Source of the DNA: Lepidodermella squamata
Taxonomy: Eukaryota; Gastrotricha
Length of the DNA stretch: 64,000 bases
Direction of reading: 5' to 3'
NCBI GenBank assembly: GCA_047495785.1
Contig: JBLDXI010000036.1
Location: forward strand, 124,001-188,000
Part shown: positions 1 to 10,276 of the stretch, piece after piece
Layout of the letters: every line of letters starts with the position of its first letter
Position numbering within the stretch: the first letter of the stretch is position 1
Notes under the pieces: generated by a model
The model's database searches: none
What the model was told of the DNA's origin: nothing
The model's input: the letters and a program-made list of their open reading frames with translations, nothing else
Translations under genes and position numbers: made by a program

Positions 1-346
1 TTGCTGTTATGTAGAATCCAACCCATGTCCCAAATGGGTAGAACTCCTTGAATAATCTGCGAACAATGGCTTGCTCAGTTGCACTGTTGATACTAGCAAG
101 CTGCCCTGATTGCTTAACGCATTCAGCGTTCGCATCTGTGAAAGACTTCATTTCGCCGGTGAATTCAACGTCCTCATCTGTATTTGGGCTGGCGAATTCT
201 ATCAAATAGAACTCCTTTTGCAGGCTGAGGCATTGCGCTTCGCTTTCGAAGGATTCGTTAGCCGGGAAAGGTAGCTCATCGCTGAGACACCGCTGTCGGC
301 ATGACGCTGTGCCGGTTGAAACTGACACGCATCTCATGAATCCAGA
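1..346 (-). CDS. Gene A CTLD exon 10 (partial at window edge)
   Basis: The exon starts at 346 after an AATAG acceptor and is open to the window edge (115 codons seen). It encodes the lead module with R-C-V, then the first half of a CTLD including SGQLASI and G-T-W-V-G-F. Compared with its partner at 45975-46496 it carries about ten extra acidic residues before the CTLD core (around 170-205). The second half of the domain lies outside the window. Confidence 0.8.
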
Positions 347-970
347 CTATTCAGTTAAAAGAGAAAGTTCAAAGAATGCTTTTTTCACAACCCATAAATT
401 CTAACCCTAATCCCAATCAATTCCAATTCCTAACTTAATCTCATGCATAATCCTGACCCCAACCATACAGCCCAACCCTAACTTTGAATCCAGGCTATAA
501 TCTTTCCCAAGTTTAACTGCATTATACTAAAACCCTGAACCACATGAACCCTACCCATAACTAACTCTAAGCCGGATCCCAAGCTCAGAATATCTTTTCC
601 AACAATGAATTAATCTTCGTCCGAAATCCATAACCCTGAAGCTAACCTTATTTAGCCATAACCCAATCCACAGCATACTGCTAGAATCAACTTTAAGCCT
701 CACCTTAATCCAATATCCTATTTTTTTCCATCGCTATTGTCGAACCCCAACCAAACTCGAACTGAGTCGAACCCAATCCCCTGCATAACCCTGACCCTAA
801 CAATAATCCCAAGCTCTAATCATCGCTCATATTCTCCAAGATAGATTGCATTGTTTCCGTAATTCCTAAAATCTGACCCTAACTCTAACCCCAAAGGTAA
901 CCATGAACCTAACTTTTCTTCCCTTCGTTAGGTCCCTGCCAAATGGAACGCAAAAATCAAACTTCCTTAC
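347..970. repeat. Intron with degenerate CCCTAA-like tract
   Basis: This is the intron between CTLD exons 9 and 10 of gene A. It is strongly strand-asymmetric, rich in A and C, with many scattered CCTAACCCT-like words that resemble eroded telomere-type repeats, although no long perfect array is present. The matching intron of gene B (46497-47934) has the same character around 47570-47870. I see no coding signal. Confidence 0.6.
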
Positions 971-1504
971 CGAAATTTGCTGAACGACGTATGTTTCGCA
1001 GACAGCGTAGTTCTTGTATGCTACACATCCGGAATCAGTCAAATAGTAACCACCCACTACCGTATCCGTAGGATGCATGTTGTCATAGGAAAAGCACGTC
1101 CAGTCATTGCTGTTCAGCTGAGGGGAGCCAAGTAGCGGTGATATCGGCGAGTACTTGGCACCATCGATCCATCGCAGTTCGGAATTGGATTTAACCAGGC
1201 CGACCCAAGCCGAGCGCACGTTTTCTGCCGACAACAAATTGCTAGCATGCCTAAGTTCACTAGCTGTTTTCAAAGTCGCAAGTTGGCCACCCTGCGACCG
1301 ACATCTTGCATTTGCTCCGTTCCAATCAAGGCCATTGTTTAGGCTCAGTAGGAAAATCTTCCTTTCGGCTCTCAAACAGTCAGCTTCACTAGCGAAGGAT
1401 TTTCCGACAGGTAGTGTGACTTCATCCCTCGAACAGCCGATAGACAATGGCCTGCATGTAACGGCACCCTCGGCTGATCTCAAAACACAGCGAGCATAGC
1501 CATC
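971..1504 (-). CDS. Gene A CTLD exon 9
   Basis: A phase 0-0 exon of 178 codons: lead module D-G-Y-A-R-C-V, then a CTLD with WNGANARC, GGQLATLKT, AWVGL and WIDG. The calcium/sugar loop lacks the E-P-x motif; the inner cysteines are in D-W-T-C-F and S-G-C-V. It is near-identical to gene B 47935-48468 over the first two-thirds and more diverged in the last third. It is read through without a stop. Confidence 0.87.
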
Positions 1505-1557
1505 CTGTTGAAAACGAATAGTTCAAACTGGACAAATATACTGAGAAAACCACTTAC

Positions 1558-2088
1558 AGGTCTGTTATAAGCCGCGAATGTTTCACATATCGCATTGTTA
1601 GCAAATCCAAAGCAATAGTAGTTTTCCGTCAGGTACGGATTTTCCTGCGAATATCGGGAATATTTCAAACACTGATAACCAGTGATCGGAACAGTATTAG
1701 GCTTCCATTGATCAAAGAGCGCCGAGAAGTCACTGCCGTCTACCCAGCGATAAATGTCATCGCTTTTCAGTAAGCCAATCCAAGCTTCATACATTGACCT
1801 CGAATCGGTATACATAAGGTCCCGCAATTCCTCCTGCTCGTCGGCTGTTTTAACTGTTGCCAACTGCCCTGATTTCGCCGCACATTCATCGTAAGCCTCG
1901 TCGTACGTCACAGAGCCGGCTGATGGGAATGCTTTGAACAGCTGTTTCTTCGCTCCGAGGCATTCTTGCTCACTTGTGAATCGTACGTTCGGAGGAAACG
2001 TGACTTCGAACTGCCCGCAGCCAGGCGAAATCGGTCGACAAGCAACGACGCCGCCTCGGCTTCTCGCGACGCATCGAACGTAAGTGGT
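1558..2088 (-). CDS. Gene A CTLD exon 8
   Basis: A 177-codon phase 0-0 exon (acceptor ..AATAG before 2088, donor GTAAGT after 1558). The lead module reads T-T-Y-V-R-C-V. The CTLD has AKSGQLATVKT, AWIGL and WVDGS. The loop reads W-K-P-N and then Q-C-L-K-Y, so the E-P-x calcium motif is absent, and the late cysteine is in N-Y-Y-C. The partner is gene B 48522-49070, which is six codons longer. Confidence 0.87.
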
Positions 2089-3053
2089 CTATTAAAAAAG
2101 TATTTAAAAACATTTTTCGAATAAGGAGGCTTCCAATCTAATCTATATCCTAATGCGTTAAGAGCAATCCGCCCCAATTGGCAACTAGGTTACCCTAAAG
2201 AGAAATTGCTCTAAAAACCCACTTTTTAAGCAAATTAATAATTCCCCTAAAACGATACATCGATGACCGATAATAATGTATTTTCAATTTATTCTCTACT
2301 TATTATCATTTTTCGGCATTAATGGCTGAAAATTTCAAAGTTAAATTTTCTAAGAGGATGTCAACCCCAGCAGTTTCAAATCTGGTTCCCCAGTTCTAGT
2401 ATGCTTGAACCTTCGGATTCCTTTATTCCAGTCTTTGTCTAGCATCAACATCTGTGGAAAAAAGGAATCCGAAAAATCAAGCAAGGTTACTCTTCCAACC
2501 TCCATGAAATCCGATTTATGTTAACGATGGGGTTTGGTTTAGGTTTAGGTTTTAGACTGATCAATTGCATCAGATGTCGAAATTAATTAAATTAATCATT
2601 ATGTTGAACCTGAAAGGTTCAGCAAAGGTTTCAGCTGCGAACTATGACCTATTAGTCGGTTTTTGGCGTTTGAACTTCGGGAAAGCTTCATCAAACAACT
2701 GAGTTAGGAATTTAATCAATGAGCAACCTTTTTAAGCTACAGGAGGAAATATTCGGAGTTTCTAGATACTGTCCATTGTTCTTAGCGATATCTGATATCT
2801 CCATCTTTAGGTATATTGCCTCGTGGGTTATCCCAATTGCCTTTTGGGAGGATCGCTTAAAACAGTACGACATATATATATATATAATTAATAGAAAATT
2901 TCTTGTCTCACTTGAACTTCTTTACATAGTAGATTGAATTTACATAGATTCTTTTCATAGATTGAATAAGTATGGTGTTCTCGCGTGAAAAAATTAATGG
3001 GAAAAATTTCTCACTCGAGGTTCATCTATTGATAGATTTTCAAGTTTCCTTAC
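2089..3053. other. Intron, gene A, no feature recognised
   Basis: AT-rich intron of 965 bp between CTLD exons 7 and 8. It contains a short (TA)n run near 2873-2886 and no convincing coding sequence. The matching intron in gene B is 2.6 kb because of inserted fold-back repeats. Confidence 0.6.
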
Positions 3054-3572
3054 ATTTCCTTCTGAGCTGGTAACGAAAGTCTCACAGACAGCGCCGTAAG
3101 ATGTGCCAGCACAAGATACTTTTTTAAGGTAGAATCCAGGTGGAGTGGAGAGATCGACACGGATGCGTTCGTAGATGCCGCAAGAGCTGCCAATTTCCTG
3201 CTCGCTCAGCACCAAACGGCTGAAGAAATTCACATATTCCGAACCATCGATCCAGCGAGGTCTTACTAGACCAACCCAAGCTGAGCTCACCCCACCTTCG
3301 GCTAATGCCTTTCGCACGGTCTCTTCCTCTGTAGCTGTTGTAATCGTTGCAAGCTGCCCGGACAGGTCGGAACATGCATCGCTGGCATCGCGCCAAGATT
3401 GGTACTCCGTAAATTTGATCGCCAAGTATTGTTTGCGTTGATTCAAGCATGATGCTTCGTCATCAAAGATAACGCCCCGAGGAAGAGAATCTTCATCAGG
3501 GCGGCAGCCAACTGCAGTGGATCGGCAGGCCACATTGCCGTTCAAGGACGAAACACAGCGAGCGAAACCGGT
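3054..3572 (-). CDS. Gene A CTLD exon 7 (intact copy)
   Basis: A 173-codon phase 0-0 exon with lead module T-G-F-A-R-C-V and CTLD motifs SGQLATITT, AWVGL and WIDGS. The region between WVGL and W-x-DG is shortened (V-R-P-R-W-I-D-G), and the loop lacks E-P-x. This copy is open throughout, while its gene B partner (51684-52219) is broken by a 17-bp insertion. Confidence 0.87.
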
Positions 3573-3628
3573 CTAGATTTGAGGGCATAAATGTAAATTA
3601 TAAGACCTTTGGTTGAAATGAAACATAC

Positions 3629-4141
3629 CGAGGGCAGCTTTGGCTCGAAAGTCTCGCAAACAGCCGCAGCTTTTAGGCCATCACACGGCACGTCGTTGAA
3701 GTAGAGCAATCCGGAATTCCGTGTGCTCAGCTCAATACACAGCCCATCGCCAGACGGCTCACCCGCATGCCACAGCTGTTGGATCGGTCTCAATCTCGCT
3801 CCATCAATCCAGGCGAACTTCAATGAATCCGAGTCGTACCTCAGGCCAATCCATACGGGCAGTTTTGATGCGTTGCTGCGGAGAAGCTCGCGGGCTTGAT
3901 TCAACTCAATTGGTGTTTTCAGCGCGGCGAGGCGGCCATTTTGTTGGCTACAGGCCACGCTAGCCGCTTCGTAGTTGGACGCGGGTGATAGGTCAGCTAT
4001 GAATAGCCTTTTTACTGCGTAGAGGCATTCGAATTTGTCGTTGAAAGCAAAATTCGGCGGGAACTGTTCTTCGCTATTCAGGCATTGCTGGCGGCATGTT
4101 ACTCTTCCGTTTTTAGATGAATCGAAGCATCGAACGAAAGG
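3629..4141 (-). CDS. Gene A CTLD exon 6
   Basis: A 171-codon phase 0-0 exon. The lead module starts P-F-V-R-C-F. The CTLD has NGRLAALKT, WIGL and WIDGA. The loop carries E-P-S-G-D-G followed by F-N-D-V-P-C, so the acidic and N-D positions used for calcium in sugar-binding CTLDs are partly kept. The partner is gene B 53003-53515. Confidence 0.87.
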
Positions 4142-4663
4142 CTGTAAAAATCAGTTCAATCAGCCTAGTTTAAAAAGGTCTAGGGCATAATCCCTTTGTA
4201 TACAATGCGTCGAGTTTTATAATTTTCCAACCGATCACAATATTTCTAAATTTTGAATTCGATTCAATCTGCCCCGTGAGCCTCTATTTATCAATCATAA
4301 TCAATCTGAAATCGTTGATTTTAAAAATTAAAATTATATAAAAATTAATTTTATAAAATTAACATTATTAATTATTAAAAATTAAATTAAATTGATTAAA
4401 TTAAAAATATTAAAAAATTAAAAAATTAAAATTAAAATTAAAATTATATACGTAAATTATATAAAAATTAAAATTATGATTTTAAAAAATTCCTAGTAAA
4501 TCTAATATAAAGAGCTTGGGAATTATAATCCCTATTTGGTCGGAATCAAAATAAAATCCAATGCTCTAGTATCCAGAAACCTTGATTTTTCCTTGGAATT
4601 TTACGACACCAGACACGAAAAGACACAAGCAATCCGAAGTTGAGACAGTCTCGATAAACTTAC
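4142..4663. repeat. Intron with AT-rich AATTAAA low-complexity DNA
   Basis: Intron between CTLD exons 5 and 6. The stretch 4318-4480 is a degenerate repeat of AATTAAA/TTAAAAT words. No gene is seen. Confidence 0.6.
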
Positions 4664-5197
4664 TCCAGGCAATGCGTCGACCATCTTCTCACAAATTGCC
4701 CCTTTCGCGGTCATCGAACAAGGCACATCATTCAGATAGATTCCAACGGGCTGTGAAGCCGTTGACCCGAAATTTTCGTAAACTCCACATTGGCCATTTC
4801 CGTCAGGGTTCCCCGGGCCCCACTGCATTCCAAGTCTTTGAAATCGCGAGCCATCAATCCAGCCGAAATCCGCCGTCCTCGTGAGACCAACCCATGCCTG
4901 ATTAAGGTAGCTCGCCGGATACTCAGCCATGAGCTCAGTCACTTGTCGGTGCTCGACCGCAGTCCTGATAGCCGCTAAGCTCCCGTTTTTCCGGCTGCAC
5001 TCTCTGTTCGCCACGTCCCAAGTCGCTGGATCCTCGAAAATAATCGAAAAGAACTCTTTCTGAGCGGTGGAGCAGTGATTCAACGTGGAATAGCTCATTG
5101 TGAGTTGATCTACTATTTCGTCACCAATACAGCCATCCGTTATCGCCCGGCAAGTAATTCCACCTGTATAGAATGAAACGCATCGAATGTAACCGGG
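4664..5197 (-). CDS. Gene A CTLD exon 5
   Basis: A 178-codon phase 0-0 exon starting P-G-Y-I-R-C-V after a TTTCAG acceptor. The CTLD has NGSLAAIRT, AWVGL and WIDGS, then W-G-P-G-N-P-D and L-N-D-V-P-C. The usual E-P-x is replaced by N-P-D. The final cysteine is in A-I-C-E. The partner is gene B 54512-55045. Confidence 0.87.
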
Positions 5198-5249
5198 CTG
5201 AAATAAAAAAATCATGAAAAAATCGTCATAAATATTGGGAAGGACAAAC

Positions 5250-5759
5250 TGTAGGCTGCTCATAGCTGTAAGATTCGCACAGTGCAAAGTCTTTTTCTTG
5301 GGAGATCTGGTCGAGGCGAAGGAAAAAGTTAGAAGGTTTCACTTCAGCTGGATCGAACATGACAACCGAGCCAAAGGAATCTTCTAGGCTGTTTGGGACA
5401 GGCTCGGCTACTCCTGGCAGCTGGGCGTATTCAGCACCATCGGTCCACTTCAAAGCTGATTCACTTCTGACAAGACCGATCCAAGCCGATTCGATTGATC
5501 TGCTGGTCAAGAGTTGGCGAACTTGTTGAAACTCGGCGGCTGATTTTATTGTCGCTAGCTGGCATCTGCCCGATGCTTCGTGCCAACTACCGCGTGTTTC
5601 CAAGATGGAATATTGTTTCTTAGCTTGAAGACATTCTGCCTCGGACTGGAAAGCCGCCGACGTCTTGGCTGTTGTTTCATGGCGCTCGCAGCCTGGAGGA
5701 AATTTGCGACAAACTGCTTGTCCACCAGTTGACCTCGAAACACATCGAACGTATGAGAC
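5250..5759 (-). CDS. Gene A CTLD exon 4, inner cysteines missing
   Basis: A 170-codon phase 0-0 exon with lead module V-S-Y-V-R-C-V and a CTLD with CQLATIKS, AWIGL and A-L-C-E-S. Between WIGL and the last cysteine there is no cysteine at all, so the inner disulfide of the canonical CTLD is lost, and the E-P-x and N-D motifs are missing too. The same losses are present in the gene B partner (55110-55619), so the change is older than the duplication and is kept open. Confidence 0.85.
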
Positions 5760-7240
5760 CTTAAAAAATTAAAATTAATTTAATTAAAAAATTAATTTAG
5801 GAATAAATAGATTAATTAATCAAATGATTTATTACACTTATAGCGTGTCCCATAGGTAACGCAAGCAAAAAGAATACAGGAAAAGGATTCATCACATACT
5901 CTAAGGGTGTTTTTTTTTATTCAGCCCGGCCTGCCCGAACAAACTGCCCATGAACATTTTTTATTCTGCCCGCACAGCCCGACTCGCCCGTATCGTCCGC
6001 AGAGCATTCAGCAATATTCCCTGGTTTCCCACACTTCCCGGCCAGCCCGTAACGCCCGGCCTTTTGAGACCGGGCGAAGCAAAAAATTGATCAGGCACGC
6101 GATTTCACAGCAAAAAATTGACAAAAACTATCCGATTGACTCAGTTCAACTTGGATAACTTTATACGTGATTAATCATCTCAGCCTAAGCTACCTATTTG
6201 CGATCGCATTATACCGATTTTCCAACTACGGAAGCGATTTTTCGAATTTTCCTGGGGCTAAGAAAAAGGGCCATAATAACGCCGTGACCGACCTGCACGA
6301 GCGCGAAGGAGATCATCCATTCCATGAAAACCTCATCGGTGTTGAAAACTAATGAATTCAAATTACGGAATTCGTATTTGACAGAGCTAATTATCGGAAG
6401 TCGAGATAATAAAGCGATGTGCATCACAATATCATCTATTTAAATTAACTAGAGACTACCTGATTAGCATGAATCACGCGAAACGTCAAAAACGCGTTCA
6501 TGCGATGTGGCTTTCCGGATCAGCCCGTTAACATTCAATAATTATTCCGCGTTTCCCCGCTTACCCGCGGGAGAGTTGGGCTGTATTGCTGAATGCTTTT
6601 AGGCGCCCGCCTTTCCCGGATTTTTTTATTGCTATTTTCCCGCGATTCCCAGAAAATCCGAGCTCGTCCGCAAAAAAACACGGGCGAATAAAAAAATGTG
6701 CTCATTGCCCGCCCAGCCAGGATTTTTTTATTATTTTCCCGGGAATTCCGGCGGGCTGCCCCGGGCGAGGCGGGGAATAAAAAAAACACCCAAAAGTGAT
6801 AGACGAAGTCACGTCTCGTGGCCAGAAAAATTCATAAAATCACGAGAATCGAGAATCAAGTATGTCACTTGTTAATGGGATTAAAAAAGTCCGGAGAAAT
6901 TTGGTCCAAACGGTTAAAATACCGAAAATTACCGAACCAGCTACCATCGGGTGTTTCCGGGTTTTCTCCGGTAAATTTTTCATTTCTTCGGTTAATTCGC
7001 GGATAAAAGATGGAATTTTCTCTCAAACAAACTAGTTGTATTTCCTACAAAAAGTTGCCAAATTAAAAATTGTTGCGCAACTTCTGGAACACGCTGTAAA
7101 ATCCCTGAGCTGAAATGTGCTGAATTCGCTTAATGGTATGATTAAATAAAATGACCATGAGAATTGCTGGACACGTTACGTTAGTTCCCTGGTGAATTCC
7201 TAAATTTCACTCTATTGCTATGAGATCATGAACGACTCAC
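5760..7240. other. Intron, gene A, carrying a GC-rich fold-back insertion
   Basis: Intron of about 1.5 kb between CTLD exons 3 and 4. Most of it is the inverted-repeat element at 5905-6791; the rest shows nothing recognisable. The gene B intron (55620-56384) lacks that element. Confidence 0.6.
5905..6791. mobile_element. Fold-back/MITE-like element, GGGTGT ends
   Basis: The left end GGGTG followed by a T-run and ATTC is mirrored at the right end (T-run complement, then CACCC). Inside, CCCG-rich arms are imperfect inverted copies; for example GCATTCAGCAATA near 6005 matches its reverse complement near 6580-6595. It is about 890 bp with no transposase gene. I could not define a target duplication. 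Confidence 0.6.
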
Positions 7241-7765
7241 CGGTCTAGTTTCTTCGCGATAGGTCTCGCAGATAGCGAAGTGAGCGGCAGCATCGCACGG
7301 AGCGTCATTCATGTACAAACGCGATAGATAATCTCCTATAGTGCCGTAGCCAATATAAGCCACGCATGTTTCGTTGCTGCTCGGCTCACCAGGCCCCCAT
7401 TGCTGGACGAGCGGCTTGAACTCTGAGCCATCAACCCACGTGTATCTGTCGGAAATTATCCGGAGACCGATCCAGGCTGTATTTGAAGATCTCGCGTAAA
7501 GCAGAGCTCGAACTTGGTCTTGCTCGTCGGCTGCTTTTACCGAGGCGAGTCGCGCGGAGCTTCTCAGACACAGTTGTCGAGCGTCCTCGAAGTTGAGCCC
7601 TTGCAATGCGTCTGGAATGAATAGAACCTTGGCAGCATAGTGGCAGGCTAGTTCAGTTGAAAAGGCGAGATCGCGAGGGAATGTTTGCTCTTCTCTTTGG
7701 CAACCAGAATCGTAAGGCCGGCACGTAACTTCACCATTTCTTGCCACACACCGAACGTAACCAGC
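7241..7765 (-). CDS. Gene A CTLD exon 3
   Basis: A 175-codon phase 0-0 exon, lead module A-G-Y-V-R-C-V. The CTLD has SARLASVK, AWIGL and WVDGS, then G-E-P-S and M-N-D-A-P-C. E-P-S with N-D is a fair remnant of the calcium/sugar site. The final cysteine is in A-I-C-E-T. The partner is gene B 56385-56909. Confidence 0.87.
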
Positions 7766-7820
7766 CTGAAACAGAGTTCACATAACTTTCTCATATCAAA
7801 ATCTTTCAAGGTCCACAAAC

Positions 7821-8336
7821 CTTGACGATTGGATCATCGAAGGTCTCGCAGATCACAGCCTGAACTGTTGAATCACAGGGGACATTTTTCAGGTAATATA
7901 TCTCCTGCGCCGTATAGGGAAAGTACGCAGCACACGAATCCACACCCGGCTCATCGAAGCCCCATTGATCAGATAGCTCACTGAACACAGAACCATCATT
8001 CCAGGTCAGATTGCCTGAAATTCCGGTCAAGCCGACCCAGGCGGACAAGGTTAGTGAGCTCGAAAGCATCAGCCTCCTTAATTCGACTTGATCATCAGCC
8101 GACTTGATAGTCGCAAGCTGTGCCGATTTCGAAGAGCAGAGATGCCGAGCGGTTAATCGGTTGATTGGTTCAGAGCTAGCCTCGATGAACAGCGTTTTAC
8201 GCGCAAACTTGCAGTCGAATTCTGAGAGAAAGATTTTCTCATTCGGAAAGGTAACTTCCATCCTATCGCAACCGCGTTCGATTGGTCTACAGGCAGCAGA
8301 ACCTCCGCCATATTTAGCTAAACAACGAACAAAGCC
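7821..8336 (-). CDS. Gene A CTLD exon 2
   Basis: A 172-codon phase 0-0 exon beginning G-F-V-R-C-L. The CTLD has AQLATIKS, AWVGL and WNDGS, then D-E-P-G and L-K-N-V-P-C (N-D changed to N-V). The partner is gene B 57004-57519, the same length. Confidence 0.87.
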
Positions 8337-8388
8337 CTATGGATAAAGAAATAAATCGGATCTAGCCGGAAAATACCATATAACTCAC

Positions 8389-8916
8389 GTTAGAAACAGC
8401 TATTGGTCTAAAGGATTGGCATATGGCACCATTTAAGGTAGCTGAGCAAGAGAGGCTCTTGAGGTAATAATCAGGAGCTTGGGAATTCGAAGCGGTGAGA
8501 AATTCATAGATTCCACAAGAATCGACTGGGATAAGGTCGAGGTTAGGGATTTGTCCTGGAAGCTCAAGATAAAGCGAACCGTCCAGCCATATCAACTTTT
8601 CAGCCTTAGTCAGCCCAACCCAAGCTTGATTAAAAGATTCGCCCGAAATTAGGTTGCGAGAGATTTCTTGCTCTGTAGCCGTGGTTATCGAAGCCAATTG
8701 GCCTGAAGCTTCGGAACAGGCGTTTTCGGCTTCGAGCCAAGTCTTCGCTTCATCAAACTTGAGTATAAACAGATATTTTTCCTGGTTTGAACATTCTGAG
8801 CGGTTGGAATAGATGACGCCAGGTGGCGAGTGGACTTCATCCAGAGCACATCCGATCGAACTCCGCCGGCATGTCGCTGTTCCAGTTGCAAATGACACGC
8901 ACCTTTTGAAGCCGGC
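8389..8916 (-). CDS. Gene A CTLD exon 1
   Basis: A 176-codon phase 0-0 exon and the first full CTLD of the chain. Lead module A-G-F-K-R-C-V. The CTLD has SGQLASITT, AWVGL and WLDGS. The loop lacks E-P-x; the end reads A-I-C-Q-S instead of C-E. The partner is gene B 57575-58102. Confidence 0.87.
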
Positions 8917-9029
8917 CTATAAACAAAAAAGAAAACGGGAATGTTTAATAAACCACGAAATTGAAAAAAATTTGAAAATAAATTTTAAAAATTTCAGAAA
9001 ATGTTCAAAATGTGATCAGAGCAACATAC

Positions 9030-10077
9030 GAGTCCTACATCGGCCATGCATTTGCCATAGTTAACCGCAAAACTGTTCTCGGAAGCGTAAATTTTGACCT
9101 TGAAAATACAAACAAAATTAACTTGAATTTCGCAAACAAAACTCAAAACGATACCTGTTGCAATCCTTGCGGGCACGATGCGTAGCATACACTTGAAGTG
9201 AGTGATTCGCACTGAACAGCATTCTACAGAAACAGATCGGAAATTTTAGAATTTTATCAGTTAGAAAATTGAAAAATGAACTCACAAATCTCAAGCAATT
9301 TTCTTCAGATATGAAAGCTTCGGGCGAATATATCGAAGTCTCAGCAGGCGCTGGACACTTTTTACGGCAGGCTTTGAAATTTCGCGTCGAGGTATCGAAG
9401 CAGCGATAAACAGGGGCGAGGTCTGGAGCTTGAACTTGAAAAAATCCTAATTAAACGAAATTCAATTTTTGACTGGAAAATTTTACGCCATTTAGTTCGA
9501 CAATCTTCCAAATCATCGAATGTTCGCCCTGGTTTCTGTAATATCGAGATTTGAAACTGAGAAAAATTGACAAATTATTGTTAACCGTCCCGGCCGGGCA
9601 GTCCAATCGCTTCGGCATGCACGTCACCGTGTAACTGCCTTGATGACAGCGTTTGAAATGCTGGCTCTGAATTTGATTTTAATGGCGATAATCTGCTAGT
9701 TCCCATAGCTGGTCTTACCTCAAAATTTTTCAGAGCCACTTCGCAATCCTCGTAATTTTCTCTGAAGAATCTGACACGGTTGAAAACTTTGACCTGGAAA
9801 GAGACATTAATTTTGTGAATTTAATCTATCAAGTGAAATTTGGAAAAAAAATCCCAAATTATTTAGCTGCTCGATTATATCGAAAAATCTAACCTCAACC
9901 TCGCCTTCGCGACAACTCGTGATTCCAAAGCGGCAGATTGGCCTCAATTTTTCGTACAGGTAACAAAGTCTCGCAGCCTAAATGAAAATAATTGCCTAAA
10001 CACTGTTAAATCAATAAAAAAATAATAGAATTAACCCCCTGAGTGCAGACTGTAACATCAGTAAAATTCAGCCCTCG
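9030..10077 (-). CDS. Gene A small N-terminal exons 2-9
   Basis: Eight short exons in one open frame: 10036-10077, 9894-9977, 9719-9793, 9586-9666, 9487-9535, 9286-9434, 9155-9223 and 9030-9098. Seven boundaries are phase 0; only the 9487/9434 junction splits a codon (1+2 nt). All have GT donors and AG acceptors and are matched one for one, with equal lengths, in gene B. The encoded peptides are Cys-rich and resemble the lead module that precedes each CTLD (R-C-F, C-R, C-x-C spacing). They probably form a secreted Cys-rich N-terminal region of about 206 residues. Confidence 0.72.
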
Positions 10078-10132
10078 CTGTTAAAACAGATTTTGAAATT
10101 AGAAATTTTAATGCTGAGTAAATCTAAATTAC

Positions 10133-10276
10133 CTGGTACTCATTTAATCGACAACCTGCAGGTAATCTTCGACATCGTTTAAACGAGGCGTCGAACTGTG
10201 AGAAGCACCGTATCCAATTTGTTGCATAAGCAACGGGTACAGCAAAAATCGCAATCAAAATAACGGAGCGTAACAT
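10133..10276 (-). CDS. Gene A exon 1: start codon and signal peptide
   Basis: The ATG at 10276 opens 48 codons ending at a CAG/GTAAT donor. The first 18 residues form a classical signal peptide (M-L-R-S, then a hydrophobic run ending V-A-Y-A). After it comes T-N-W-I-R-C-F and four more cysteines, the same pattern as the lead modules of the CTLD exons. This start was chosen because a TATA-like box lies about 55 bp upstream and because the exon is conserved in gene B. Confidence 0.8.

Larger units (their letters stand above)
1..10276 (-). other. Lectin gene A: multi-CTLD secreted protein, 3' part beyond window
   Basis: This is the gene-level entry for the left copy. Transcription runs from 10276 towards position 1 and leaves the window. 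Visible are a signal-peptide exon, eight small Cys-rich exons and ten CTLD exons, the last cut by the window edge. All splice sites are GT-AG. Each CTLD exon is phase 0 at both ends and encodes about 170-178 residues: a lead module (aromatic-x-R-C-V, then C-R, G-C, D/E-E, P) followed by one CTLD with WVGL/WIGL, W-x-DG and a final C-E-T/S. The product is inferred to be a long secreted string of CTLDs, possibly recognising glycans or microbes. It pairs exon by exon with gene B, so it arose by tandem duplication. That the exons form one transcript is inferred from order, strand and phase. Confidence 0.6.

Noticed and set aside
2719-2937. Plus-strand open frame in the gene A intron
   Set aside because: AT-rich, includes a (TA)n run, no conserved pattern; antisense to a lectin intron.
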